This document shows, piece by piece, positions 1 to 13,375 of a stretch of 64,000 nt of DNA. The number at the start of each line of letters is the position of its first letter. Positions within the stretch are counted from its first letter, which is position 1. The notes under the pieces are model-generated. The model was not told the origin of the DNA and searched no databases. It saw only the letters and a list, made by a program, of their open reading frames with translations. Source of the DNA: Cercopithifilaria johnstoni (Eukaryota; Nematoda; Chromadorea; Rhabditida; Onchocercidae); contig CAKAEH010001029.1 in assembly GCA_916381525.1 (NCBI GenBank), forward strand, positions 1 through 64,000, given 5' to 3'. Position numbers and translations under genes: made by a program.

Positions 1-120
1 ATTTCCGCCGAATATACTGAATCTATTATCATTTCCTATTACTGCCGAACGTACTGAATATCTTATTCTCATTTCTACTGAATGTACTGAATTTCTTATT
101 CTCATTTCTGCTGATTTCTG
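1..120. repeat. Degenerate tandem repeat, unit about 33 bp
   Basis: The words TACTGAAT, CTTATTCTC and ATTTCTRCTGA recur about every 33-40 bases through the first 115 bases (three to four diverged copies). The array may extend beyond the left edge. Confidence 0.6.
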
Positions 121-3027
121 TCAATTACTCACTTCATTTTCATACTTTTATCCATTACTATTTCACTATGATCGATGAAAAAAGTAAATGAGGAAAATAG
201 AATTTTTAAACTAAAAAATTTTTCACTTTCAAATAGATTTCTTTAAATTCAATGAGTGTAAGTTCATTGTTTCGCTTTTTCTTCTTTTTTTGTAACAAAA
301 TATATTTTTCAAAATAAAACAAAACAGAATGAATGAAAAATTCGATAATAAAATGAAATGATTAATCTAAAATTATCACTTATCAGTTATTATTATTATC
401 AAATTTAATAATATTAATTATTTAAAATAATAGTAAAATTTATCATTGTTAAAAATTATTATCGATTTAATTTAATTCGATTAAAATAATAACAAAAAAG
501 AAAACATTTTAAAATTTTCAATTTTATTATATATGTAAGAAATCATTGTTGAATAGAATTTAAAAGTAAACAAACAAACAAACAATTGTTGTTAGTTTGA
601 TGTTTTTATCGAAACTTCAAACATTAATATAAACTTTTTATTTTCTTTTTAAATTACTAATTTAAAAAGAAAACAAAAAGAAAGAAGAAAGAATTTCGGC
701 TTAAATACTCTCTCTCTAATTATCACAAATAAATTCTCTTCTCTAAACAAACTTTTCTTTTTTCTTTTAAATTTTATGATTAGAGCAAATTTTTGAAATT
801 TTGACTTACAATTATTTAATAAACAAAAAAACATGCTTATTTATTAATGATGAAAATTTCTTACATGATAACTAAACTACGTATGATAATAAACTGTAGC
901 AATACCGCAGTATCAGTAATATTATCATTATTAAATGTAACCTTATCCATACTGTAATCGAGGTGATTATATGATAATGATTTAATCGGATATTTAAGCA
1001 TAAGAATATTAAAAATCTTAAATGTTCATAAAGAAAATAAAGAAATTAATAAACCCAAATGATTTTATAAGAAATTTTGATGAGTTATCACATATTTTTT
1101 AATAACACAAAAATTATTTTGGCAATTTTGTTAAGAAGAAATCCTTGAAAAGTTTAATTTGTCGAATATTAAAGCATTATGAAATTACACAAATACAAAT
1201 TGGAAAAATAGAGAAATAAATGATGAGAATAATGAAGGAAAAGAAGAATGGATGAATTCAGGGATTCAAAAAAAGAGAAAGTTTGATGTTAAATGAATGT
1301 TCATCTGATGTAGAAAAGAATTTCTGAAGGATTACTGATAGATTGGGAGGGAAATGAAAAAGGAGAAGAAGAAGGAGAGAATAAGGCGAAAGAAGGCTTG
1401 AAATTAAATGAAGTTGAAGTTCTATTTTGAAAGTACTGATTATTGTTTCGTGTAATTCGCAAAAAGAGCACTGCAGAAGATTTTGAATGAGGTCCTATAT
1501 TGCTTTGATGGCATCTTTGCTTTTCAAATAACACTTCAGATGCATATTTTACTCATTCCTTCCTGTGCTTCATTCCACTAGTTTTATTCCGTTTTAGCCA
1601 ACGAGATCATTGTTTAAAGACTTACATATTGGCATAATTTAACACTTCCTGAAGACTGAATTATTTCCAAAATTTGAAATGGATTTTTATGAAAATTCAA
1701 AAAAATGTAAAATGAAATTTTTTTTTGAAAAATTAAAAATAGAAAAATGAAAAATACAATAAATGTAATATTCAAAATGTAAGTTAACGATTGATAAATT
1801 TAAAGGAAGATAAATGATAATTAAAACAATTTACATTATCATTAGCATAGATCCTAATAATTTGCAATCAAACACTAATTACTTTTCAATTCGAATAGTT
1901 TTTAAAAATTTTTAAATTGCAAATTAGTCATATTATCTTCAAAGTATTGGGAATTTTCAGTAATCATCATTATTATCATCATCACTATTGCAATCCTCAT
2001 GATCACTACTGCTAATTATTATAATTATTAGTTTTACCATCTATCATCATCATCAGTTATCATCATTTCAACTTAAGCACACATTTCTTATCCACTTTTT
2101 CGCAACACATATCTGTCACTTGGATGGTTCAGAAAGATGTTTCAAATCAAAGTTTGAAATATTTCACTACTTGAATTTCATTCATTAAAGCATTGTCACT
2201 ATTATCATAAAGCTTAAATGGTCCCATTTTCATGATCCGTCATAATTAATTTTAGCTTATCAGTGGAACAGCGTGATTATGCCAGTATTTCTAGCCGAAT
2301 ACAATCTTTCCACACATACTGATAATATACTAAACCTATCTAATTACTTTGTTATATTTTTAACATGACCAATATTTGTTAGCAGCTAATCCAATTCAAT
2401 TATATTTTATAATAATTATTTCTGACTAATTTCTCTCCTACTCTTTTTGTCAATATTACAATAGTATCTGTTTTTTGAAAATCTTATAGCTCAGTTACAA
2501 TGAGTTTAGTTCATTATCAACAATGTCATTTTTAAAACTTCGCTTCACTTACAATATTCAACCGTTTATTTGAGGTAAATGTAGTCGATTAAAATTATTG
2601 TTATAAGTTTGTAAATTAATCAATGAATCAATCATCACTGCATATGATTAATTATGACAATAGCAGATATGAATCTATTCAAAGTACGCTTGTAGTAATT
2701 AACCTTTGACTTAACCAGTTAGTAAAACATCGTTCATATAAAGCACATGGCAAGATTGAATATATGTTATGTCTATTTCTATAATGAAATTTAATCAAAT
2801 TTTAACAGTATTATTGGCATTAAAAAATTGAGGAAAATTTGTACATTTTATGTAAAACATTTTTTATTCATAGCTATTTTACGTTAGAACAACGTATTAT
2901 CGATGACTAAATGCCAAAAAGAGTCGTGAAAAAGCACCCTATACGACACTTGCAATGTCAACATTTGTCAAACCATTTCTTTTGATCATCGACCAATGTC
3001 GTCGATTTCTATGATCAAAAACAATTC

Positions 3028-3108
3028 TGCTGGATTTACTACGTGTAACGTGCAAGCTATGATAAAAAAACAAATAATTGTGCTGGATTTACTACGTGTA
3101 ACGTGCAA
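3028..3108. repeat. 28-bp direct repeat, two copies
   Basis: An identical 28-base word beginning TGCTGGATTTACTACG occurs at 3028-3055 and again at 3081-3108 (period 53). Each copy contains two ACGTG cores. Confidence 0.85.
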
Positions 3109-5142
3109 TTTTCATAAAATAATAAATAATAAAGAAAAACAAATAAAACGAAATGAAAATCAATTATTTACTGACAAATAGTGCTCTACATTTGAAAGTT
3201 TTTCAAATAGATGCTAAATGATAGTATGCAAAGTTACTGATATTAGCCATTTCCGCTTTTCATCACAACACTTCATGGACACCAAAGAACGGAGATTTTA
3301 TGCAGATAACAAACTATAGAAGAATAGTGAAAAGGCGCGCTAAGTTTTCGAAATAATGTTATACACCGAATTAGACAAATTTTTCTATTCTAATTTTTGT
3401 TTGTTTCTTTTTCTCCTAAATTAAAATTAAATTTTAATTAAATGAAAACAACCAACTTTAAAGTATTAAGACTAATACATAATTAATAATTGTTGTATTA
3501 TCAAATTTCATGAAAAACCAACCAAATGAAACATTGTAATAAATAATGAAACATTTCAATCAGTTTAATTAGAAAAAGTTAAAATGAAAAAAAATTGGTA
3601 AAATTGAAATTTTGAAAATATAAGCGATTGAAATGAATAAATGCAAAATAACATAGCATAATATAATTTTATTGATTTGATATGATAAATTTTTCATTGA
3701 TAAATAATGCAATTTTAAAACATTCAAATTATCTTTCTTATCAAAAAAAAAAGTAAACATTTTTAGTTTTTGTTTTTATTTCAAAAAAAATTAACAAATA
3801 ATTAAAAATTAAAAAAAAGGAATTTCGAAAAATTGTTGAAACGAAAATGCCACCCAACAGAACAGTAGCAATAGAGTGCAATAACTTCTCGAAGAAAATG
3901 ACTTCTCATAAATCAATTAACCGATTGATTCAATTCCTATCCTAACATTTTTTTTTTTTTTTTGGTAAAAATATTTTCGTCAAAATTACGATTATTTGAT
4001 GAATGTCGTAAAGCTTATATTATCATCGTTCATTTTCATCATTTTAGATTTTCATTTTTCATCATTTGAAACAAATTTTAGGCAATCTCATTTCTATTTT
4101 CTCTCTCTCTCTCTCTCTCTTTTCTCTTTCATTATGATATTATAATATCCGTTTAAAAAATTTTCAAATATAATTGAATTTTTTAAAAAAATTAGAAAAA
4201 CTATAAATAGATTTCATAAAAAAAGAAGAATTCTTTCATATAAAACATTTATATTTATTTTTGAATTTAAAAAAAATTAATAATTAAATTTTTAGTTTTT
4301 TTGTTAAATAACGATTTTTTTCATAGTGAAGTAAAAAATGTAAAAACTATTTGATTGATAATTTTGTTATTCATTTTAACTATATGAAAAGAAATATGAT
4401 AATTATAAATTTTATCATTGAAAAATTATCAGTTAATCAATATAATGAAAAGGAAGAAAACTTTACGCTTCAAAATGTCGTAGGTTCTTTTTTCATTATT
4501 TTGTATATTGATGATTTTAAAAATAAAATTAATTTTTGAATTACCGAATGAATGACAATGTCAAGTTGTTAAACAAATTGATTGATCTTACTAAATTAAA
4601 TAAAAGAAATTGATGAAAAGTTCTTTGTGAATAATTTTTTGCAGAAAAATTCGTGTGCTATTATTAATTAAGTATGAAAGTATTTAATTAAGCTTTTGAA
4701 ATATATAAAAATAATTGAAATGAAATTTAAAAGCGAAAACAAAAGGATTAAATCATAAAATTTAGAAGTAAGTTTTCAATTTATTTAATTACCATCTTGG
4801 ATTTAATAAATAAAAATATTATTTGCATTATTTAATCGATCAATCAACCTTTTCTTCTTTGTTTTTTCTTTATGAATTAAAATCAGTTTTCTTTAGTTTG
4901 TACGCGTTGCCAACAATTATTTAATGGTGGATGATGTAATAAAGAATTATTTGTGTGTGTTTTCAAATGTTGTAAATTTACTTCACAAAATATTTTTATT
5001 ATCACATTTTCTTGTCAACAATAATTTTAGCATTAAAACGGAGAAATAAGCTAATGTAAAAATAATTAACTTTATCGAAGCCAAGTTACCTGTGTTATTC
5101 GCAAAACCTTTTTTTTTTAATTAATCAATTGAATTGTTATCA

Positions 5143-5224
5143 TTGAACTTTCTATCAGCATTGCATTCGTTGATAAATAAATCTTTGAACTTTCAATAAG
5201 CATTATATTCGTTGATAAATAAAT
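5143..5224. repeat. 40-bp near-perfect direct repeat
   Basis: Two copies of a roughly 40-base word start TTGAACTTTC and end CGTTGATAAATAAAT, at 5143-5182 and 5185-5224. They differ at a few positions. The repeat is a simple local duplication in AT-rich sequence. Confidence 0.8.
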
Positions 5225-5725
5225 GCATAAATTAAAACTATTATTTTTCGAGAATATTTGAAAAATTAGATTTCAACGATTATTTTGTTGTATTCATATA
5301 AAACTTTAGCTAAACAATTTATTACTTACATTCAGTTTTTCAAAGAATGCAAGAGAGAAGAAAATATAGATATATCAATAACTATACCGATCGAAAGTGA
5401 AATTTTTGCAATAAATTCAACATTGCAAATTTCTCATTTTTAATTATCTTAAACTGTTTTTTTAATTGAAATTTGAAATGTAAATTTTAAAGTATTATCG
5501 TTGAATTAATAATAATAGAAGTTTATTAAAGGTAATATAATTAAAATATTTAGTTTTCTTTTTATGAAATAAAATTTGATAAAATCAGTGAATTTAGTGA
5601 AATTTAATGAAATCACAAAGTATGAAGATGATTTCGTTAAACAAAATGATAGGGATAAAAGAAATTAAGAATTTGCATATATTCTATTGATGAACAATTG
5701 ATATGATAAAATTTTATTAACACAG

Positions 5726-5734
5726 TATAAAAGG
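5726..5734 (+). promoter_or_regulatory. TATA box upstream of the PAN-like gene
   Basis: TATAAAAGG lies about 150 bases upstream of the start codon at 5881 and is followed by a GGTGGGTGG stretch. The spacing suits a core promoter with a short 5' untranslated leader. The assignment rests on consensus and position only. Confidence 0.45.
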
Positions 5735-5880
5735 TGGGTGGAGAAATTTAATCATTTATTACCCACATATGATCACATGACCCATTTCTGACCTTTCCAT
5801 ATATTGATGACCCATATTTTGTTAACACAATAGAATAGCAATATCAAAGACAGCCGCTGTCATTTTTGTCGATCCGTTCA

Positions 5881-7738
5881 ATGATTGCTCCTAGTTTTCT
5901 CATTCTTATTGTGATCTTTTTTAGAATTATCGAAGCATATGATCAACCAAGTTTGTTTGTTTTATTTCTTTGATTGTTTTAACCAACAATTAATTGCTTT
6001 AAAAACAACAAAGAGAGAGAGAGAGGGAAAGAGAAAGAATTCCATAAAACAGATATAAGTTGCATGCAATAGTGATAAAGATTAAATAACAGATCAGACT
6101 AAATTCCGAAGTCATTTCTTTTCATAATAGAAATTGCTGGAATAAAATTTAAAACACATGATCTGAAATATCTGCAGCAGATGTGGGAAGGCATTTCACT
6201 TTTATTAAGAAGATGATAATAAAACCCCAACTATTCTTAATTACCTTGATGGATTATTTTTTCATTTATTGTACAAGTTTAAAAATTTCATACTTTTTCT
6301 ATTAGAAATCTTTTCCTGACAAAATTTCCAAAAATTTAAAAAGTTAATTGAAATTTTAGACCATTTTGGAAATCCCTGTGTGTTATGTAAATGCTTCGTG
6401 GAATATACAGATCGAGATATGCCAATTTCTTTAAAACCTTATGGAGCTGCAAATAATAGTTACAGTAGTACAGAGGATCAATGCTTGGTTACTTGTCTTA
6501 AAGATACTGTAAGTGCCTATAATTTTTTGTTTTGAAAATATAAATTACATGGAATTAATTTTTATTAGCTTAATAAGCATTCATTGATTTGGTTAAAAAT
6601 AATAGTACCGTTGGTTAATTGATAGTTTTCATTAGATTGACAGTTTAATATTTTCATTCATTAGATAAATTTGAAAATTAAGATAACCCTGGAATTGAAA
6701 ATTGAAATAATCCCGAAACTTTAATCATTAATATAATGCAATTATTTAATTTACTCCTTGATAACATACATATATGAATTACAAATCTATCAAATATTTC
6801 GTATCATTCTTTTGTAAGTTAACTGAGAATGAGTAAATGGTATTGACCATAACAGAGGTGATCTCTGTTATAATTTAAACTCTAATAGAGTAAAAGTAGG
6901 AGAGAAAACAAACTTATTTGCTATTCGCGTTTATTCATTGGTTTATTGTTTATTCTGTACTAATTATTTATGTTTTTTACTAAGCTGTAGTTTTGGAATC
7001 AGCAAAAATTGCATTAAGCTAAATTAGCCATTAAAAGTGACCAGAATGTATTTAATAGCCTATGCTTACAACCTTCATAATAAATTTTTTATATTCTTTT
7101 CAACCATAAAAAGTAATAAATTTAGTATGAAATTTTATATTGCATTTGAAACTAATAAATTAAAAAGCTTTAAATTAGGAATAAAAAAAAAAAAAGTTTC
7201 CATATACTTACAGCTTTCAAAATTTGTATATTTTGCTTCTCAGAGATTATTTCATTGTGATCATTTGTTTACAAAAAAAGCCGTAGGATTAATTTCATAA
7301 GCTTAGATCTTCAACAAATGATATTTCAGAAGTGTAAAGCAGTTGTTTATGGATTAATTGGTGGACGTGATGTTTTTACGTGTGAACTTTATGAGGAAAT
7401 GACTTTACATGAACTTCTTAATGTTCCACACGTAAATATCTATTTACCAAAGAGAAAATCTAGTTGTAAAGTATACTGTAAGTTCATTTAAGATTTTAAA
7501 AATTAACTCTTCTTTTAATTAACTTTTAATTATTAGTTATATTAGACGCATATTATTGTTAATTTATTGTTGTCAACAAAAAAAATACGCATGCTTATTT
7601 CAACAACAAGTTATGATATATGTTATAGATGACCATATTCAAAGTTTGGAGATATTGGATCGTCAGGATGAAATAATGAAGCGGAAGATGAATTATCTCA
7701 CTTTACTTGGACAACGAAATCATTTTGCAATTGGCTAA
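5881..7738 (+). CDS. Small secreted PAN/apple-like cysteine-rich protein (hypothetical)
   Basis: Four exons, 5881-5950, 6360-6508, 7330-7477 and 7629-7738, keep phase (1, 0, 1) and give 158 residues. The N-terminus (MIAPSFLILIVIFFRIIEA) is a clear signal peptide, so the product is probably secreted. The mature part has eight cysteines. They fall in a C-x2-C-x-C cluster and in a segment where a Cys pair (QCLVTC) is followed by KCKAVVYG and FTCELY. That order (C...C...C-x-A-x-x-Y...C-x-L) resembles the PAN/apple fold, a protein or carbohydrate binding domain common in nematode secreted proteins. This is an inference from pattern, not an alignment. The C-terminus is a charged helix without cysteines. 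A TATA box lies upstream and AATAAA follows the stop by about 125 bases. I do not know a named orthologue; it could be a lineage-specific secreted factor. Confidence 0.72.
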
Positions 7739-9147
7739 ATTATGAATGAATTTGATATTTTCTTATCAATCTTCAATGATACATATTTATAATATCAAAA
7801 TGTTTATTTGTAATTAAAAAAAATTAACCAAATATTTGAAGTATGATGTAATATCATTTTATCAATAAAGTTTTAATTGTTAATAGATAATATTAACAAG
7901 CATTTTAATCATCAACAAATTTGCAACATTTAAGGTTTTCATCAAATGTTGCAGATTTTCTTTTGTCTTATTTCATCTACATTATTCGTTTTATGTTAAA
8001 TCAACTAATAGATGGATAATTCGCTATATCAAATTATCATCTTTATCAATGAGTATACTTATTCATGTTAATTATTAAGATATGTAGAAAAAGGAATGTA
8101 GAGAAAGAAAAAAAAATGCCCTGCTAACGGTAGTAATCATTTGATCAGATATCACTATCTAACAGATTGAAACTTTGTTCTCTGAATTAGTTTCTTAAAA
8201 ATCTCAACTTTTAACAATCGGAGAACAAGATGAAGATAATACCGGATGTTAACGTAAAACTTGAAACAATCAAATAATTGCATGACTTATTATGCTAATT
8301 AAATTAAAACAATAATTTAAATTGCCAAAAATATTCTATTGTTCATAAAAATTTAAATTTTCAAATAATTCAAGTTAATGCATCTTCCACTAACAAATTC
8401 AATTTGTTAGAAATATTGCAATCATACATTGCAATTTGTATTTCTGCGTGTTTGATCCATTTCAAATTTCAAACAATAAATCGATTTAATTGGTTTATTA
8501 TAAAATCAACGTAAAAATTGAACATTAAATTACTAAAAAGTTGAATGGATGATGAAAATTTTTTTTATAATAAACATCTAATTTTAACAAACACCTGTTA
8601 GCGATAAAATATGATTTAAATTAAAACTTTCTAACTTCAAACTTGAATAAAGTATTTTATCTTCCCCAAATCAATTTCTACATTTGTGGTGCAATTCGGC
8701 ACATCCGCAACGATGATGACAATAGCATTTAGTTGGTTGTTGGCGCATTTTCTTGTTCTATTACCTCTCTATAGGGGTCAAGCGATAAGAAGGTCAAGCT
8801 TAGTGACTTGTGCAGCTCTATAGAATGATGGTAGTAGAAGAAAAAAATGTTGTACAGTACTAGCAAAAGTGAGGCGAACTTCAGAGAAACAGAGAACATG
8901 AGAATATTGATAAGCAATGGACTAATGGAAAATGAAATGAGGAAGGTCATCAGATGGACATCGCTAAAGGGTCCGCCTTTTACTGCTATCTACCAAGGAG
9001 TGACTGACCTTACGTACATACATTTCGTCCAAATAGCCGATTGCTTGGTAGTGCTGGGTTCTGTGAAAAACCAAATCAATTACTGCTCAAGCAGCTTGCT
9101 TGCTTCACTCATCCCCTTAACCAGAAAGAGAATTTGTGAGAAAAAAG
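7739..9147. other. Intergenic region with AATAAA signal and GC-richer caveolin leader
   Basis: AATAAA at 7864-7869 is a likely polyadenylation signal for the preceding gene. Most of the rest is AT-rich. From about 8660 the composition becomes more balanced up to the caveolin start, consistent with promoter and leader sequence. A 102-codon plus-strand frame (8847-9155) runs through this block and ends inside the first caveolin codons in another frame. It has no recognisable domain and is not called as a gene. Confidence 0.5.
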
Positions 9148-11184
9148 ATGTCTGATCGAAGAGAGGAAATTCAATCGGAACAGGTGCCACTGAAATCCGA
9201 TATCGATCCGGGAAATCTAAAAGTCGAAAATAAATCTACAAAGGTAATCATTTAAAATTGGCATCTATTTTACTAAATATAGATTAGTTTCATCTTGACT
9301 AATTAAAGTTTTTCTGCATTAATTTCTCATCAAATAATTAATGAAATAATTTTGCTATACCAAAAAAGCTTTCCACGGATGAACCAAAATGGATGGATAT
9401 TTGTCATTTATCATTATCTATATAGAGCAATGACTGCCGTACCTTTTTTCCCTAACTTTTGATAAATCTCTTAAGTAATTTAAGAGGAAAAGAAATTAAT
9501 CATAAATCTTTCGATTCAAACAAAAAATCGAAGAATTCATTTTCGAGATGGCTTTCATTCTCATAAATCTTTTAATTATAATATGAATATGAGAAGTAAT
9601 GAGAATTTTGAAATCTCAAACTAAGTCAACATATTAGAAAATTATCGCCAGAATGAATAATAATTTGTCAAATTGAAGAATTCCAATTTAGTTTTCAATT
9701 TTTATGTCTCCTAATGATATGATTATTAATAATGGTCAATTGATCAGTATAGTAAGTCCCTCACTTGCCAAATTATTCCCATTCTCTTTATAATTTTTGA
9801 AATGCATTTTCGGAAGTTCTATTTAATCATTTATTCTAATTTCACATTCAATCGTAAAAATGAAAAAGCAAAAAATACTTCATTCGAAAATAATTTAAAC
9901 ATTGAAAATATGGTTCTCTTAAAAAAAAATTTATTTGAATTATTGAGCATTTGAAGAAGCTCATGCAAAAGCGCACTAACTATATAAAGCGCCAGCCATA
10001 TAGTTAGTTACTAATAAGTGGTATAATCATAATGAAAGGAATTTAATTGAAATTGTGAGTAGCAGCAAAATATGAATCATTAATTTAAATCCTTTAAATG
10101 GAAAAATGTTGAAACACTCAGCAATTATATATTTATCAAATATATCAATCTATGATTTCCTGTTGAGGATGTTTTGGATTTCCTGTTGATGAATTGATTT
10201 TTTCTCTTCCGGCTGATTATTAATAGAAATCATAAAATGGAATGATTTCATCTACTTGTTTTATAACTTTCAAATTTACATTTCTTACCTGATTGTTTTT
10301 CTTTTTTTCTCCAGGAAGAGAGTGGTGATGTTGATAAGAAGAAGCATAAAAAGATTTGTAGAATTTGGCAACGAAAAAGTCCACGATCGTATAATTTTGA
10401 AAGAGAGAAAGATGAAACGAAAAAATCAAGAGTGAAAATTAGAATGGGTTTCGAGAATCGCGATGATAAGGGTCTCAATAATCATATTGTCATGGATTTC
10501 GGAAAAGTATTCGCGGAACCGGATGGAAGTCATTCGTTCAATTGGACTTGGCTTGCAACTAATCGAATTTTTACGGCTACAAGTGTTATTATTTATAAGT
10601 TGCTGGCTGCTTTTATCGCTATACCACTCGCCGTATTTTTCGGCATTTTATTTGCGATTTTCGCAGTAATTAGTGTTTTCTTGTGCACACCGCTTGGAGT
10701 GTTACTTGGAATACCACTGAATGCTTTTTCTAAGGTTTCAGTTTATTTTTTCTATTTTGTTCAATTTCACAGACCTTATAAATTTTTTACCTCTTATAGA
10801 AAATTTATTCGATATCATATGCTACTTTATTAATTTTATTAGAAGTTGATAAACAAATATTGAAAGTTTCAAGTAGTTCTAGTAGAATAATACTGTCGTC
10901 AATCAATTCATCAATACAAAATGACTGGAATCATTCATAACTTAGCATGTATGCTGTTTAAACGGATTACAATGTTGCAGTTGTGATACAGTATGTGATC
11001 CAGGGGAGGATTCTAAAATTTCGAATAACATAAATGGATTAAAATTATTACTGGTATATGTTTAATTTGACATATATATTTTCAGAGTTGGGACTTCGTC
11101 GTATGCAGATTTCTGAACCCAATTATCAAATCGATTTGCTACCAAAGAAAAAATGAAAAAAATGCTATTATACTAAATGCTTGA
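9148..11184 (+). CDS. cav-1: Caveolin (CAV-1-like)
   Basis: Three exons, 9148-9243, 10315-10734 and 11086-11184, all joined in phase 0, encode 204 residues. An in-frame TAA at 9118 supports the chosen ATG. Residues 1-90 are hydrophilic and strongly charged. Residues 94-101 (FGKVFAEP) match the caveolin signature FEDVIAEP, followed by DGSHSFNWTW. Residues about 127-166 form the long hydrophobic intramembrane hairpin, with prolines at its turns. The C-terminal exon (SWDFVVCRFLNPIIKSIC) fits the amphipathic caveolin tail with potential palmitoylated cysteines. Caveolins insert as a hairpin in the inner leaflet and oligomerise. C. elegans CAV-1 is of similar size and acts in germline and neuromuscular membranes. 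Intron 1 is about 1.07 kb and holds a short inverted repeat. Family assignment is firm; CAV-1 rather than CAV-2 is based mainly on length. Confidence 0.9.
9975..10008. repeat. Perfect 10-bp inverted repeat in caveolin intron 1
   Basis: ACTAACTATA (9975-9984) pairs perfectly with TATAGTTAGT (9999-10008), leaving a 14-base GC-richer loop. It could form a small hairpin in DNA or pre-mRNA. No function is implied by the sequence. Confidence 0.7.
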
Positions 11185-13375
11185 ATCGTATACTTCATTC
11201 ATTCGTTCATTTGTTCGCTCATTCATTTAACGTAACATATATTTCTTAATTAATTTATATGGAAATTTAAATTTACTCTAAAGTTTTGCAGCAATGATTT
11301 CTTGAATAATGCTCCTTAACCTCAGCTCTTTTCTTACATTCCATAAAATGTTGTGAATAAATATTTTTCTCGTATATAACAACAAAAGAAAATAATACAC
11401 AAAACATGTGAAGAAATCTTATGTAAGACTTAATCGAAATAATTCGGCTGACTCGTAATTTAAAGAGACGATTCAATGCCATCAAAATACGATTTAGATG
11501 TCAAGTGCAATTAATTCAGACTGGTAAAATACCACTTATTGAGAAGCTTGAACTAATTTAATTTAAAACAATTCAGATGATTGTTTCCGTCGTGGAAAAT
11601 GGCATGAGTTCAACACGATTAAATGTTGTGTGGCGATGCACTTGAGTGAATGCTGGAAATGTACAAAGAATACAGTTCATTGTTTGAAAAACTAAGATTG
11701 ACCTTTGGAAGTTTTAGTTTATCGAAGTTATAATTAATTAAATACTTTCGTGGATTCATTGTCAAAGTATTAAGTAACGAGATAAGACCATCATAACTCC
11801 TATAAACGCGAGATGAAAAACTAAAATTATTCTTTGGAAAATGCTATTGTAAAATAACATGACTTCTTATCATGATAATTCATTGTATCATGAACATGGA
11901 TGGAATAATTATTCTTTGGCGTTGCAATCAATTATGTGTAAAGCTCCTCATACAATACTTCAAAGATATATTGATACAAAGGAGCGCTAACATTAATATA
12001 TGGCCATTGCAGTAAATTTCCAGTCCACAGAGATATAAAAGGGAGGGGAATATACAAATTCCAAAGTTAAATCCATTCGCACAATTATGAAATAATAGGC
12101 TCTTCTCTTTTCTTCAACACCACCAATATTCCATGAAAGCTTTATTGATAATTTTATCTGATTTCACACTAACATAATTTAAGTAATTTAATTCTATACA
12201 AATCTGATCCTGTACGGGAACTTTTTCGCTGACTGATTGCATAAATAATGGAAGCCTCGATGAATTCTTCCCAATTGTATTAATTCATTGTCTAATTTTT
12301 GAAATTTATCATAACATCTTCAAGATTTAATTCGGCATATCATGAAACCATCCAAACTTTGAATTGAAATGATAAACAATAAAGTAATCGCATAATTGCA
12401 TATTTTAACAAAACTAGATATCTTTTAGCAATAAGAAAAATTTTATAAATTTTAAAATTTATTGAGAAGTTGACAAAAATCATAAGGACTGTATTCAAAT
12501 TGTAGGAAGGATGATGAGAGATAAAGCGGAGGAATTATCAGACGGAACTTTGAAACAGCAAATGGGACTGAAGAGGCTAGTTATTTTGATATAACTATTT
12601 GCCCAATTATCCTGGTATGCGTATGCATGATAAGAGTAATATTTTATCATTTAAGATAAAATACATACGAACAATCTCTGCTCTTAACCAAAATTTGTGA
12701 TTTAAATAATATCGATGAAATAGCATATTAATAGTTAGTTTGCTTTCTTACTAAAATGTTGAATATTGTAGTTCAAAAATTACTCTCGTCTCTCGGATTT
12801 GAGACAGAATTTCTGAATATTTTATTAACTTCATTACTAAAGTATTTTACCAGCTTCATTACTATTAACTTCAGAATTCATTAAATCAATAAGTCAAAAT
12901 TACATCCTTTTTATAAAGAGCTCCTTTTCTTCATTGTATTTACATTGATGACCATAAGTTAGATATTTTCTTGCAGCAAAAAAGTAGCAATCAAGAAAGG
13001 ACACATACCTAGAATCATAATACTGATATGCAAAAAGAGAATGTAATATCTTAGCAATAAAATATCAAGCTTGGATCACCGACTTCCTCTAGCTTAACCA
13101 GGTATAATAATTAGGTTAAGACTAGTTTCTAGGTTTTTTGTTTCCTCAGCAAAAAACCTTCATAAATACAGCAATGTCTGCAAGGAAATTTCATTCATCA
13201 CTCAAAGTAAGTTAAGCTAGTGACAATTCATGATTTTACCTTCAGATATGATGTATACCTACATCTCTCTATCTGTATATATATATAGGTTGACAGAGAG
13301 ATACAGATAAAGACAAATTCAAAAAAAAAAAACAACATATAAAGAGGTTGCTACCGCGATGTTTTTACAGCCAAA
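11185..13375. other. Convergent intergenic region; isolated TATA box
   Basis: This region lies between the 3' ends of caveolin (+) and the carnitine carrier (-). It contains no frame with recognisable coding content. AATAAA at 11356-11361 could serve caveolin polyadenylation. A good TATA-box match followed by a G tract (TATAAAAGGGAGGGG from 12034) has no coding region within 1 kb downstream. A short TA microsatellite lies near 13270-13290. Confidence 0.5.

Larger units (their letters stand above)
1..5720. other. AT-rich region without a supportable gene
   Basis: This stretch is very AT-rich and dominated by A/T runs, ATC-type triplet runs (about 1960-2070) and a CT microsatellite (about 4100-4120). 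Open frames are short and have no convincing splice partners or family motifs. A slightly less AT-rich block near 1300-1640 contains a minus-strand frame of 77 codons. Another block near 2880-3110 also has more balanced composition. Neither shows a recognisable domain, so no gene is called. Confidence 0.6.

Noticed and set aside
2489..2500. TAGCTCAGTTAC resembling a tRNA A box
   Set aside because: No B box (GGTTCRANNCC) at the proper distance and no cloverleaf can be drawn.
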